A DNA stretch of 64,000 bases. Origin: UBA1268 sp002694955. GTDB lineage: Bacteria; Planctomycetota; Planctomycetia; Pirellulales; UBA1268. Position 1 is the stretch's first letter, and each line of letters begins with the position of its first letter. Positions 16,134 through 25,306 of the stretch are shown one piece after another. A program made the position numbers and the translations under genes. The stretch is from the NCBI GenBank assembly GCA_028066355.1, contig JALCBP010000005.1, positions 1-64,000 of the forward strand. Direction: 5' to 3'. A model generated the notes under the pieces. It made no database searches. It was not told where the DNA came from and was given only the letters and a program-made list of their open reading frames with translations.

Positions 16134-17861
16134 ATGAACATTCTCTCCCCATCAACACACCTGCTACTGGTCATTCTCATGCCTCTTGTAGGTGCGGGGA
16201 TCACCTGGATTCTTTCGAGCCGTGGTCTCCAGTCAGTTCGCCAAAGCGCAGCGACTACTGCAGTTTTGACGCTCATTGCTGCGGGATGGCTTATCCTCCG
16301 ATACCTCGTGAGCACTGAGTCTATGAGCAATCAAGCCTTTGCAGTGCTATCAGTCCCCTGGCTTACCGGAGGAATGTTTGATATCCGTTTATCAATCGGG
16401 CTCGATGGCCTTTCAGTTTGGCTTTTTGGGTTGTCAGCACTTCTTTCTGTTACTGCGATTTTTGTAAGTTGGGAAGCTGTAACCGAGCGAGCTGTTGGCT
16501 TCTACATACTTCTCCTGCTTCTTGAGACAGCCATGCTCGGTGTTTTTGTAGCTCGCGACATTATTTTATTTTACGTATTCTTTGAATTCACTCTTGTGCC
16601 ACTCTTCTTCCTTATTGGTATATGGGGGCATGATGAACGACGAAAAGCAGCACTCACATTTTTCATTTACACTCTTGCTGGTAGTGTGCTCGCATTTCTT
16701 GGTCTTATGACTATTGTGTTGTGGAATGCCTCACATACCGGAAGCGTCACGTTTGATATCGAAACATTGACCGCTGGACTAAGTGCGCATCCACTCCCCA
16801 TGGATGCTGAGGGAGGCTACCTTCAATGGATTGTTTTTCTTGCTCTGCTTATTGGATTTGCTGTTAAGGTTCCAATTTTCCCTTTTCATACGTGGCTTCC
16901 GCTTGCTCACGTCGAAGCGCCAACTGGCGGAAGTGTGGATCTGGCAGGTGTTTTACTGAAAATTGGGATTTACGGGTTCCTCAGGTTCTCAATGCCAATG
17001 CTCCCCGAAGCAACTGCAATAGCAGCGCCGTGGCTATTTGCGCTTGGTGCTTTTGGAATTGTTTATGGAGCGTTGGTGGCTCTCGTTCAGCAGGATTTAA
17101 AACGACTCATAGCGTACTCTTCAGTAAGTCATATGGGATACGTCGTCATGGGACTGTTTGCTTTGGAACCAGTAGCAGTTGAAGGGGCGAATCTTCAACT
17201 CATAAATCATGGTCTCTCTTCCGCCGGCCTCTTCGCTTTAGTTGGAATGCTGTATGAACGCTTTCATACACGTTCTATTCAAAGCCTTGGCGGTATCGCC
17301 ACAAAGGCACCGTGGCTCACTACAGTTTTCATGGTGTTCACCTTTTCGAGCATCGGCCTTCCCGGACTGAATGGCTTTGTTGGAGAATTCATGATTCTTG
17401 CTGGATCGTTTCAAAGAGCGTGGACCGGCGTGTCTCCGGAACTACAGCAGTGTTATCTAGTTTTTTCACTGATGGGAGTCGTTGGTGTAGTGCTTGGCGC
17501 TTGGTACATGCTCTGGGCGGTTGAACGTGTATTTTTCGGAAATTCTCGATTGCCTCCTTCGTCCATCGACAATGAAAAACACGAGTCTCTTGACTTACGT
17601 TGGCATGAGTTGGCGGCACTCATGCCACTAACTGTTTTTGTGCTCTGGATCGGCATAACACCAGCAACGTTCCTTCGTCCATCTTCGCAATCCGTTCGCG
17701 CAATGACGCTTGCATCGAGCAACGCCTTTAGCCGAAATATGCATTCGTCTACGGATCCGACGGGCGTGGACATGATTACACACAACACCATGAATGATTC
17801 TGAAAAAGATAAGCCCAAGACGAATCCAACTTTTCAAAAACTAATTCCTGTAAAGCAATGA
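16134..17861 (+). CDS. nuoM: NADH-quinone oxidoreductase subunit M
   Basis: This is an antiporter-like proton-pumping subunit of 575 residues from the chosen ATG (MNILSPSTH). A TTG at 16077 overlapping the nuoL stop would add 19 residues that look unlike family N-termini. Diagnostic blocks are DGLSVWLFGLSALLS, VFFEFTLVPLFFLIGIWG (membrane Glu), KVPIFPFHTWLPLAHVEAPT (Lys) and LIAYSSVSHMGYVVMG. The C-terminal 70 residues are hydrophilic and variable. It overlaps nuoN by 4 bp (ATGA). Confidence 0.95.
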   Translation: MNILSPSTHLLLVILMPLVGAGITWILSSRGLQSVRQSAATTAVLTLIAAGWLILRYLVSTESMSNQAFAVLSVPWLTGGMFDIRLSIGLDGLSVWLFGLSALLSVTAIFVSWEAVTERAVGFYILLLLLETAMLGVFVARDIILFYVFFEFTLVPLFFLIGIWGHDERRKAALTFFIYTLAGSVLAFLGLMTIVLWNASHTGSVTFDIETLTAGLSAHPLPMDAEGGYLQWIVFLALLIGFAVKVPIFPFHTWLPLAHVEAPTGGSVDLAGVLLKIGIYGFLRFSMPMLPEATAIAAPWLFALGAFGIVYGALVALVQQDLKRLIAYSSVSHMGYVVMGLFALEPVAVEGANLQLINHGLSSAGLFALVGMLYERFHTRSIQSLGGIATKAPWLTTVFMVFTFSSIGLPGLNGFVGEFMILAGSFQRAWTGVSPELQQCYLVFSLMGVVGVVLGAWYMLWAVERVFFGNSRLPPSSIDNEKHESLDLRWHELAALMPLTVFVLWIGITPATFLRPSSQSVRAMTLASSNAFSRNMHSSTDPTGVDMITHNTMNDSEKDKPKTNPTFQKLIPVKQ

Positions 17862-19648
17862 TGACAACGTCCCTCGAAACTTTCCTACTTTTATCACCAG
17901 AAATTACTTTATTTCTAGCAGCACTTATTGCATATCTTGCTGCTGCCTTTAGCGGCCTTCGGGCCGGGTGGCTCGTGGCTGTTATTGGTCTTGGTGTAGC
18001 CATTCTTGTATCAGGCAGTCAGCCAGACAGCGGTGTCACCGTTTCATCAGGTCCGATTACAGTTGATGGTTTTTCATTTTATATACGTATCCTTACTTAC
18101 ACTACGGGTCTGGTACTAGCGCTTATCCAGTCAGGAGATTACTGGAAAGCGGCGACTCAAGAAGACAACAGTCCGCTCAGGCGGCGCGGCACAGGTGAAG
18201 AAGCGGGTACGTTTTTAATTCTTTTAGCTGGACTCTCTCTCGTGGGGCTGGCGAATGATTTGGTGCTACTTTTCATTGGCCTCGAACTTGTTTCAATACC
18301 GACATACATCTTGCTGTCACTGAAACGAACGGATGCTGCAGGCCAAGAAGCCAGCTTGAAGTATTTTTTTCTATCACTCATTGCCTCTGCGTTTTTTTTA
18401 TATTCTGTTGCCTGCCTCTACGGGCTGGGTGGATCAACGTCATTGCTTGCTATTGGGAATCAAATACAGTCACTGGGTAGTATCTCCCCACCGACAATTG
18501 AAGGATCCATCGTTGTAGGCACCATCACAACCAGTATGGCTGCAGTGCTTCTACCAGTGATGCTTGGGACGGCACTCGCTGGCGCAGCTTTTCGAATGGC
18601 TGCTGTTCCAATGCACTTTTACGCTCCCGATGTTTATCAAGGAACAAGCACCAGTAATGCTGCTGTACTCTCAACGCTGCCAAAGATAGCAGGCATTGTC
18701 ATGCTTGCTCGCTTGATTGCATTAGCTATTCCCCCACTGGGAAGTGGACAAACTGTTGGCCCGGTCGCCGAAACACTGCTTTCTCAGACGTGGCATCTTA
18801 TTGCTATTGTTGCCGCTGTTACCATGACCGCTGGAAACTGCATGGCACTGCTCCAAAAAAACTTACGAAGACTTTTTGCATGCTCTTCTATTGCCCATGC
18901 TGGATATCTACTTGTCGGTCTGGCGGCAGTAACTGCAGCAGCCGCACCCCAGCAAGGCCCACTTGGTGGAGAATCAATAAATGCAACTGCTTTGACACTA
19001 GACGGTCTTGGTTCAACGCTATTCTATTTAGCCACATATCTACTTGCGACAGTTGGGTTGTTTGGTGGGATCATCTATCTCGGACACCGTTGGCCTGAAT
19101 GGTCCAGCTCGAGCAATAAAAGACCAAAACTTGAGGAGATTGAAACTGTTGATGACCTCAACGGATTATCAACAACAAACCCTGTCGCTGCGTTTTGCTT
19201 AGCTACTTTTCTATTAAGCCTTGCAGGAATTCCACCGCTACCAGGTTTTTGGGGAAAGCTATCACTTGTAACCTCGTCACTCAGCATAGACAGTGGCGAT
19301 GCAGCCTTTGGTGACAGGAAGGCATGGTTTATCGGCTTAAGTATTGTCTTAGTACTTAATGCTGCTATCGCAGCTGCGTATTACCTCCGCTTAATTACAG
19401 CTATGTACTTCAAATCGACTGACAAGGGAGTTCAAGCAGATGGAGGCCTTTCTTCGGGATTGGCAATGGTCGTCTGCCTCATCGTGCTTCTTTCGATTTC
19501 TATTCGTCCACGTGGGCTTTTTACAGCAGCTCTGCATGCTGGCAACGCACTTTCTGGAAATATTGCGACAGAAACGTTGGTTCCACAGACAACACAAACT
19601 ATTCATGCCGACACCATGCTCGCCGGTGAGATACAAAAAGGGTACTGA
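17858..19648 (+). CDS. nuoN: NADH-quinone oxidoreductase subunit N
   Basis: This 596-residue protein is the third antiporter-like subunit of complex I. Blocks include LLFIGLELVSIPTYILLSLKR (membrane Glu), EASLKYFFLSLIASAFFLYS, AAVPMHFYAPDVYQGTS (family HxxxPDVYxG) and LFACSSIAHAGYLLVGL. LLSLAGIPPLPGFWGKL is the usual late block. It is about 100 residues longer than enterobacterial NuoN, with polar loops near residues 85-110 and 410-440. It ends directly at the mrp start (TGAATG), so translation is probably coupled. Confidence 0.95.
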   Translation: MMTTSLETFLLLSPEITLFLAALIAYLAAAFSGLRAGWLVAVIGLGVAILVSGSQPDSGVTVSSGPITVDGFSFYIRILTYTTGLVLALIQSGDYWKAATQEDNSPLRRRGTGEEAGTFLILLAGLSLVGLANDLVLLFIGLELVSIPTYILLSLKRTDAAGQEASLKYFFLSLIASAFFLYSVACLYGLGGSTSLLAIGNQIQSLGSISPPTIEGSIVVGTITTSMAAVLLPVMLGTALAGAAFRMAAVPMHFYAPDVYQGTSTSNAAVLSTLPKIAGIVMLARLIALAIPPLGSGQTVGPVAETLLSQTWHLIAIVAAVTMTAGNCMALLQKNLRRLFACSSIAHAGYLLVGLAAVTAAAAPQQGPLGGESINATALTLDGLGSTLFYLATYLLATVGLFGGIIYLGHRWPEWSSSSNKRPKLEEIETVDDLNGLSTTNPVAAFCLATFLLSLAGIPPLPGFWGKLSLVTSSLSIDSGDAAFGDRKAWFIGLSIVLVLNAAIAAAYYLRLITAMYFKSTDKGVQADGGLSSGLAMVVCLIVLLSISIRPRGLFTAALHAGNALSGNIATETLVPQTTQTIHADTMLAGEIQKGY

Positions 19649-20770
19649 ATGAACAATGCACTGACCTCAGAAAATGTTCGAGGCACACTTGCCGACATGA
19701 CTGACCCTGAGTCGGGAAGGCTGCTTGCCGATTTAGGACAGATTGGTGACGTGACAGTAAATGAACAGAAGATTGCACTTGATGTTGAGCTCACAACACA
19801 TTCTGCAATTCTCTGGCGACAAACCCGTGCACGGATTGAAGAACGGCTTAGAACGGCATTCCCAGACATTTCTGACGTAGAAATAACTGTGAAGCCTCAC
19901 AAAAGGCCGCCCACTAAAATCGGACAGGTTGGCCTTGAGGCAAAAAGTGTTATTGCAGTTGGGTCAGGCAAGGGAGGTGTTGGTAAAAGCACAATTGCCG
20001 TATCACTGGCAATCGGCCTGGCACGAGCTGGAAGCAAAGTAGGCATTCTTGATGCAGATGTCTATGGACCAAGTGTACCTCACCTTGTCGGGCTGGAAGG
20101 TCGACCAGCTATACAGGAGGGACGCATTATTCCGCCGCAACTCAATCCTGGTGAACCTGCAAGTGCTTTGCCTAAAGGTCTGCAGATTCAAACAATTCCG
20201 GTTATGTCTATGGGTTTTCTTGTACCGCCTGGTGAAGCAGTCGTTTGGCGAGGCCCTATGCTTCACGGCGCAATACAGCAAATGCTCCGTGATACAAACT
20301 GGGGTCCACTCGATTATCTGATCATTGACATGCCACCGGGGACTGGCGATATTGCGCTAACCCTTTCTCAGGTCCTCCCGCTCTCGGGTGCCGTTGTCGT
20401 TTGTACCCCGCAAGATGTTGCGCTTCTTGACGCAACCAAGGCGATCGCAATGTTCCAGAAGGTCAACATCCCATTGCTTGGCATGGTAGAAAACATGAGT
20501 TTCTTTTTGTGTCCAGATAACAATAAACGATATGATATTTTTGGAACCGGTGGTGCAAAACGTACTGCGAAAGAACTTAATATTCCGTTACTTGGTGAGG
20601 TTCCCATTCAAATACCAATTCGTGAGCATGGCGACGCAGGAAAAACAGCTGCAAATTTCGATGATTCGCAAACAAGGCCTTATCTTGAATCAATCTGCGG
20701 GAACCTTGTGAGCGAACTTGCTCATCGGCACGCGTCAGCACCACCAATGCCTTCTCTGCCAACGCTGTAA
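19649..20770 (+). CDS. mrp: Mrp/ApbC-family Fe-S carrier P-loop ATPase
   Basis: This 373-residue protein belongs to the Mrp/NBP35 family, which binds and transfers [4Fe-4S] clusters. Residues 10-85 form a DUF59/MIP18-like domain (LADMTDPESGR). The deviant Walker A with two lysines, GSGKGGVGKST, is at 105-115, and DMPPGTGDIALT follows. The usual CxxC cluster motif is changed: at 288-291 it reads CPDN, so only the first cysteine remains. It is the last gene of the nuo operon. The eukaryotic relative NUBPL/Ind1 assembles complex I Fe-S clusters, so a complex I role is a sound inference here. Confidence 0.93.
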   Translation: MNNALTSENVRGTLADMTDPESGRLLADLGQIGDVTVNEQKIALDVELTTHSAILWRQTRARIEERLRTAFPDISDVEITVKPHKRPPTKIGQVGLEAKSVIAVGSGKGGVGKSTIAVSLAIGLARAGSKVGILDADVYGPSVPHLVGLEGRPAIQEGRIIPPQLNPGEPASALPKGLQIQTIPVMSMGFLVPPGEAVVWRGPMLHGAIQQMLRDTNWGPLDYLIIDMPPGTGDIALTLSQVLPLSGAVVVCTPQDVALLDATKAIAMFQKVNIPLLGMVENMSFFLCPDNNKRYDIFGTGGAKRTAKELNIPLLGEVPIQIPIREHGDAGKTAANFDDSQTRPYLESICGNLVSELAHRHASAPPMPSLPTL

Positions 20771-21371
20771 AGGAATTCTTATCAAAGCATTCTTTTTTCA
20801 TATTTTACTATTTACTCAGGCGCAGTGGCTCTCAGTAGTAGCGGGGATTTTGTTTTCTTATTTCCAGAATAAGTGCACTACTGAAAGGCCGTGGGTCATA
20901 CCACTCTCTAGATCCGCACCCCTTCTTTTCATTCAAGCTTTTTGCTCCGTGCTACTGATCTCACAGATGATCTGTGGGCAGTTCATTAACACCATCATTC
21001 AAATGTTGGGCAGCATTTTCCTCTTCACAATTGGTTCTTTTTCATACTACTGGCTTCCTCAAAAAACTAGCCTGTCTCATATTACTTTGGGCATTCTTCT
21101 TGGCGTGCTTATTCTTTTTGGCTGGCAAAGAATCCTTCTCCATCGCTACTGGAGTGTTGAATGGTGCATGTTGTTTTTTATTCCATGCATTTGCCTGATC
21201 ATACTAGCGACTATCCTTAAGGCTGTTTCCTGGTATTGGGGGAGCTCGAAAAACAGAACCCATCGAAAACAATACCAAGCACTCAATCTTATTAATGCCG
21301 GGCTGTGGTATATACTTTTCACGATAATTACATCATTTTTTTCTGCTATGGCATTTGATTGTGGAATTTGA
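20718..21371 (+). CDS. Hypothetical multi-pass membrane protein
   Basis: I do not recognise this protein. The open frame of up to 217 residues has about five to six strongly hydrophobic segments separated by short basic loops, for example around RILLHRYW and SSKNRTHRK, which fits a small integral membrane protein. No ATG lies near the beginning. The frame can start at TTG 20718, overlapping mrp, or at TTG 20850, which would remove the first helix. No other frame in this stretch is a better candidate. It sits just after the nuo-mrp operon on the same strand, but nothing else links it to complex I. Confidence 0.45.
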   Translation: MLIGTRQHHQCLLCQRCKGILIKAFFFHILLFTQAQWLSVVAGILFSYFQNKCTTERPWVIPLSRSAPLLFIQAFCSVLLISQMICGQFINTIIQMLGSIFLFTIGSFSYYWLPQKTSLSHITLGILLGVLILFGWQRILLHRYWSVEWCMLFFIPCICLIILATILKAVSWYWGSSKNRTHRKQYQALNLINAGLWYILFTIITSFFSAMAFDCGI

Positions 21372-21452
21372 TGATTAATGCAACTTCAAATGTGTTGCAT
21401 GCTTCTACTTTCGAATAATTCAATTTGTTAAAGACTCAAGCGAGATAGAACC

Positions 21453-21569
21453 ATGAAGGATGACAAGCCATTGAACCCTGATGATACTTTTTGCCAAGCT
21501 CAAGTTGATGTCCAGAAGATGATTGATCAACTTGAAGAGCAGGTTGAGTTAGATCAAGAAGATGAATAA
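21453..21569 (+). CDS. Possible 38-residue acidic small protein
   Basis: An ATG at 21453 opens a frame of 38 codons ending in TAA. The product is highly acidic, with the C-terminal half reading QLEEQVELDQEDE, and probably helical. No good ribosome-binding site is visible. It lies alone in the 395-bp stretch 21372-21766 between the membrane protein and the first sulfatase. The rest of that stretch is AT-rich and I see nothing else in it. It could be chance. Confidence 0.3.
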   Translation: MKDDKPLNPDDTFCQAQVDVQKMIDQLEEQVELDQEDE

Positions 21570-21766
21570 GCTTCATGGAATCTATACTTAACTTAATTGC
21601 TTTTTGTACGAACTTGATATTCATCCAACTGGACTCGAAGGCGATAAATTCTGTCACACCAGCCTCTGCTATTCCCCTTCATGCCTGAGCAATTATTTCT
21701 CCACAATTACCAGCTGTATCAAACAGCCCTCATCTCAAAACACGTAGAAAGTGGCTTTGAAATACA

Positions 21767-23170
21767 ATGATTCGCAACTTGTCACTGTTAAAAATTGCTC
21801 TTTTGCTCTTCTCCATACTTCCATGTGTCAACTTAGAAAATGCACTGGCGAAGAAGCCAAACATTCTTTTCATCGCCGTTGATGACCTCAATCATTGGGT
21901 TGGCTATACAGGCAGAAACACACAGTGCAAAACACCGAATATCGATCGGTTAGCTGCTATGGGCGTATCGTTCACCAACGCGCACTGTGCTGCTCCTGCA
22001 TGTGGCCCATCAAGGGCAGCCCTCTGGTCCGGAATCCGCCCACATTCTTCTGGTTGCTATCTCAATGCAGATGATTGGAAAAACCATATTGCAGAAGGCC
22101 TTAACCTAAATGCTCATTTAAAAAAGCATGGGTACTACACAGCGGCGATGGGGAAAACCTATCATTCAAGTTCGGGCGGCCTCAAAACTGTATACGCGTC
22201 CGAGTGGGACACCTATCCACCCACAAGACGTGGCAAAAACGCTGGGCGAATTCCAAGAAAATATGAGGGCTATCATGAACCTCTGGAACTCGATTTACAG
22301 GACGAAGATCTACCGGACTGGCACACAGTGGACTTTTGCATCGATCAAATGAAGCAAGAACGAAAAAAGCCCTTCTTTGTAGCCTGCGGCTTGATCAAAC
22401 CACACCTTCCCTGGGCAGTCCCGAGAAAATACTACAAACGGTATCCACGTGACGACATTGAACTTCCTCCGCATAAAGAGGATGATCTCGACGACATTCC
22501 AACACCGGGCATAAAAATGGCTGGTCCAGAAAAAGATCATGCAAAGTTTCTAAAATCCGGAAGATGGAAAGATGCCATTCAGTCATACCTTGCGACCATT
22601 GCATACGTAGATATGAATATTGGCCGTCTTCTTGATGCATATGACGCCAGCCCGGAACGCGATAATACCATCATTGTTCTTTGGGGCGACCATGGTTGGC
22701 ATCTCGGGGAAAAACAGCACTGGAGGAAGTTCTCTCTCTGGGAAGAGGCCACCCGGTCACCATTGATCTGGATTGTTCCTGGCTTCACACAACCCGGAAA
22801 AACCTGTCAACGACCAGTTGACTTCCTGAGCATCTATCCGACACTCTGTGAACTTATTGGTGTACCATTACCTAATCATCTTGAAGGCAAAAGTATCGCT
22901 ACTCTTCTCAAGAGACCTGACTCTCATTGGGATGGAGTAGCGCTAACCACACATGGGTACCAAAATCATGCCATTCGTGATGGCCAGTTTCGCTACATCC
23001 GTTATGCAGATTTAAGCGAGGAACTCTATGATCACACGACTGATCCATATGAATTCACAAATCTTGCAAACGATGCAACGATGCTAGCAACGAAACGCCG
23101 TTTAGCAGCATTTCTACCAAAGCATGAAACTCTGCCAAAAAAAATGCTTAGGAAGAAAAGACAAAGGTAA
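21767..23170 (+). CDS. Secreted sulfatase (iduronate-2-sulfatase/choline-sulfatase-like), core CGPSR
   Basis: This 467-residue alkaline-phosphatase-superfamily sulfatase hydrolyses sulfate esters. A signal peptide covers about residues 1-28 (ending ALA). The metal-binding start reads NILFIAVDDLNHW. The formylglycine core is Cys79-G-P-S-Arg83, matching CxPxR, so Cys79 should be oxidised by a formylglycine-generating enzyme (none is in this window). Later blocks are GKTYHSS, FVACGLIKPHLPW and VVLWGDHGWHLGEKQHW-type metal/substrate residues. It is the first of four sulfatases in 10 kb and the only one on the plus strand. The natural substrate is probably a sulfated glycan but cannot be named. 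Confidence 0.92.
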   Translation: MIRNLSLLKIALLLFSILPCVNLENALAKKPNILFIAVDDLNHWVGYTGRNTQCKTPNIDRLAAMGVSFTNAHCAAPACGPSRAALWSGIRPHSSGCYLNADDWKNHIAEGLNLNAHLKKHGYYTAAMGKTYHSSSGGLKTVYASEWDTYPPTRRGKNAGRIPRKYEGYHEPLELDLQDEDLPDWHTVDFCIDQMKQERKKPFFVACGLIKPHLPWAVPRKYYKRYPRDDIELPPHKEDDLDDIPTPGIKMAGPEKDHAKFLKSGRWKDAIQSYLATIAYVDMNIGRLLDAYDASPERDNTIIVLWGDHGWHLGEKQHWRKFSLWEEATRSPLIWIVPGFTQPGKTCQRPVDFLSIYPTLCELIGVPLPNHLEGKSIATLLKRPDSHWDGVALTTHGYQNHAIRDGQFRYIRYADLSEELYDHTTDPYEFTNLANDATMLATKRRLAAFLPKHETLPKKMLRKKRQR

Positions 23171-23280
23171 AAGATAACTCTTTTAACTCACTGAATTTCT
23201 TTTACCGGGTGACCGATACTAAGTATGTACTTACGACGGGACTTGTTCTCGTTGAGGACGTTCTCACAGCAGGTCCAAGA

Positions 23281-25125
23281 ATGCCTCCCCTTCCAAATAT
23301 TCTGACGCTTCTCAAACTACACCGTTCAACAAACGGATTAACAGAAGAAGAAGTTGAGGCTATTGCTTCACGTGCGTCAGTGGTCACATTTGAAGCGGAC
23401 TCACACCTCCACTCCTTGGAAAGTCCATTTGAAGATCTGCTGCTTATCATCAGTGGTGCAGCTCGTATCTGGATTCCGGGAGCAGACGAGCTTCCTCATA
23501 CCGTGCAGATGATCGGTCGTAGTAATCAATTTGGATTGCTTGCACTCTTCCGTGATGATCCATTGCCAGTCAATGCTGATATCACTCAGAATGTAACTGG
23601 GCTGACTATCAAGCGGCAGGATGCTATTGATTTACTCAACCAAGTCCCACGGTGGCACCGAAATCTTTTAGGTGCACTGGGCATGAGAATTCACCAAGCA
23701 TTTACACCAAAACGAATTGGTCATCGTCCTCGTGTCATCGCCATTCTTCATGCAAGTGAAGAATATCGCAGTCTCTCAAGTACGCTTATTCGTCGACTTC
23801 AATCGCTCGGTGAAGATGTCACTGTCATCTCTGACAACAAAACGACGCTAGCTACAGCGGATCGCACGATTAATCTTCTTGATAAACATGAACAGATACG
23901 TAATCCAAATGAAATTCGCTCAGAAGCATCTGCGTGGATCAGTGTTGAACGATGTATTCTTGATATTCATCTCAATACAAACACTGAATATCTAGCCGAA
24001 GTCCTTCAGGACGCTGACGCCATTTATTGTTGTTTTGATTCGAGTATTTCCCGAGAAACTGAGGGCCTTCTTTTCAAACTTTCTGAATGCTACCCTACTA
24101 TTAGAAACAAGACCTCACTTGTTCGAATTCTTCGAAACACGCAACAAGTGGCTGACTCTTTAAGCAATCTTCGTTCAATCTGCAGAGGTGACTTCAAAGT
24201 TCACTGGGATGGATTTGGACAGTCGCCACACACTACACGAAAGAGTGGCATTGAACGAATTGTTCGCCACCTTCGTGGTTCGAGCATAGGCTTCGCACTT
24301 GGTGGTGGCGCAGCACGAGGCATGGCACATCTCGGTGTTCTGAGTGTTCTCGATGAAGAGGGTATCCCTGTCGATTTTCTTTCTGGTACGAGTGCCGGTG
24401 CACTTACCGGTATCCCATATGCTGCTGGGTACGATAGCGCATGGTTGATTGAAACATTTGCCCAGGATTTGAAACCAAATAAAAAGTACGGTTTTGTCCC
24501 CTACGGTGACGCCTGGTATATGATTGGAAAATTTCGTCGCGGTGGCTGGGAGGAGATGCTTCGTTCACATCTTTCAACCTGGACTCTTGAGCAACTGATT
24601 CTTCCGTTTACTTCAGTTACAGCCGACCTTGTGACTGCAGAACAAGTGCATCGCTCCCATGGAGATGCCGCCAATGCAATTCTCGAAAGTATTAATCTTC
24701 CTGGTGTTTCGCAACCTATCTGTCGGGATGGCATGGCGCTTGTCGATGGTGGAATACTTAATAATGTTCCAGCTGATGTACTGGTAAATCAGGGAGCAAC
24801 TTTCATTGTTGCTGTCGATGTTTCTGCAAAAATCGGACATTCATTTGTAGGAAATACACCTGAAACACCTACTGAAGAAATGAACATACCGAACATGTTT
24901 CAGACTTTAGGACGAGTACGAGCTGCTCAAGATAGAAACATTCGAAAAATGGGTGCAGGAGATGCTGATCTTACTATCGAACCAGATGTCTCAGCCTTTC
25001 AACTGACTGATTTCCAAAATGCATCTGCTATTGCGCACCAAGGTGTTATTGCGACTCGCAAAATGTTACCTCAGCTAAGAACTCTTTTGAAACAGTTGGA
25101 TTCTGATCTTTTTCCGTACGCTTAG
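23281..25125 (+). CDS. Patatin-like phospholipase with N-terminal cNMP-binding domain
   Basis: This NTE-type lipase has a cyclic-nucleotide-binding-like domain at about residues 15-120, a Rossmann-like middle region starting at RPRVIAILHASEEYRSL, and a C-terminal patatin domain. The patatin motifs are complete: oxyanion loop GGGAARG, nucleophile GTSAG and Asp in LVDGG. Counted from an upstream GTG at 23209, these are Ser395 and Asp513. I prefer the ATG at 23281 because it gives a full cNMP domain without an odd leader. The family hydrolyses phospho- or lysophospholipids at the membrane. Regulation by a bound nucleotide is plausible but the binding-site residues are not clearly conserved. It follows the sulfatase by about 110 bp. 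Confidence 0.87.
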   Translation: MPPLPNILTLLKLHRSTNGLTEEEVEAIASRASVVTFEADSHLHSLESPFEDLLLIISGAARIWIPGADELPHTVQMIGRSNQFGLLALFRDDPLPVNADITQNVTGLTIKRQDAIDLLNQVPRWHRNLLGALGMRIHQAFTPKRIGHRPRVIAILHASEEYRSLSSTLIRRLQSLGEDVTVISDNKTTLATADRTINLLDKHEQIRNPNEIRSEASAWISVERCILDIHLNTNTEYLAEVLQDADAIYCCFDSSISRETEGLLFKLSECYPTIRNKTSLVRILRNTQQVADSLSNLRSICRGDFKVHWDGFGQSPHTTRKSGIERIVRHLRGSSIGFALGGGAARGMAHLGVLSVLDEEGIPVDFLSGTSAGALTGIPYAAGYDSAWLIETFAQDLKPNKKYGFVPYGDAWYMIGKFRRGGWEEMLRSHLSTWTLEQLILPFTSVTADLVTAEQVHRSHGDAANAILESINLPGVSQPICRDGMALVDGGILNNVPADVLVNQGATFIVAVDVSAKIGHSFVGNTPETPTEEMNIPNMFQTLGRVRAAQDRNIRKMGAGDADLTIEPDVSAFQLTDFQNASAIAHQGVIATRKMLPQLRTLLKQLDSDLFPYA

Positions 25126-25306
25126 GCCTGTCATTTTGTTGTCTTCAGAACATATCGCCTCAATCGATTAGTGGAGGAAATCTTCTTCCTTATATTCTTA
25201 TGGAAAATATCTCAATAAACATCCCATGAAGAAATTACACGATCGAAGGGAGTTCTAAACCTATATCAATTCAGGATGATAATCGACTTGGTTCTCTTCG
25301 TGACTG

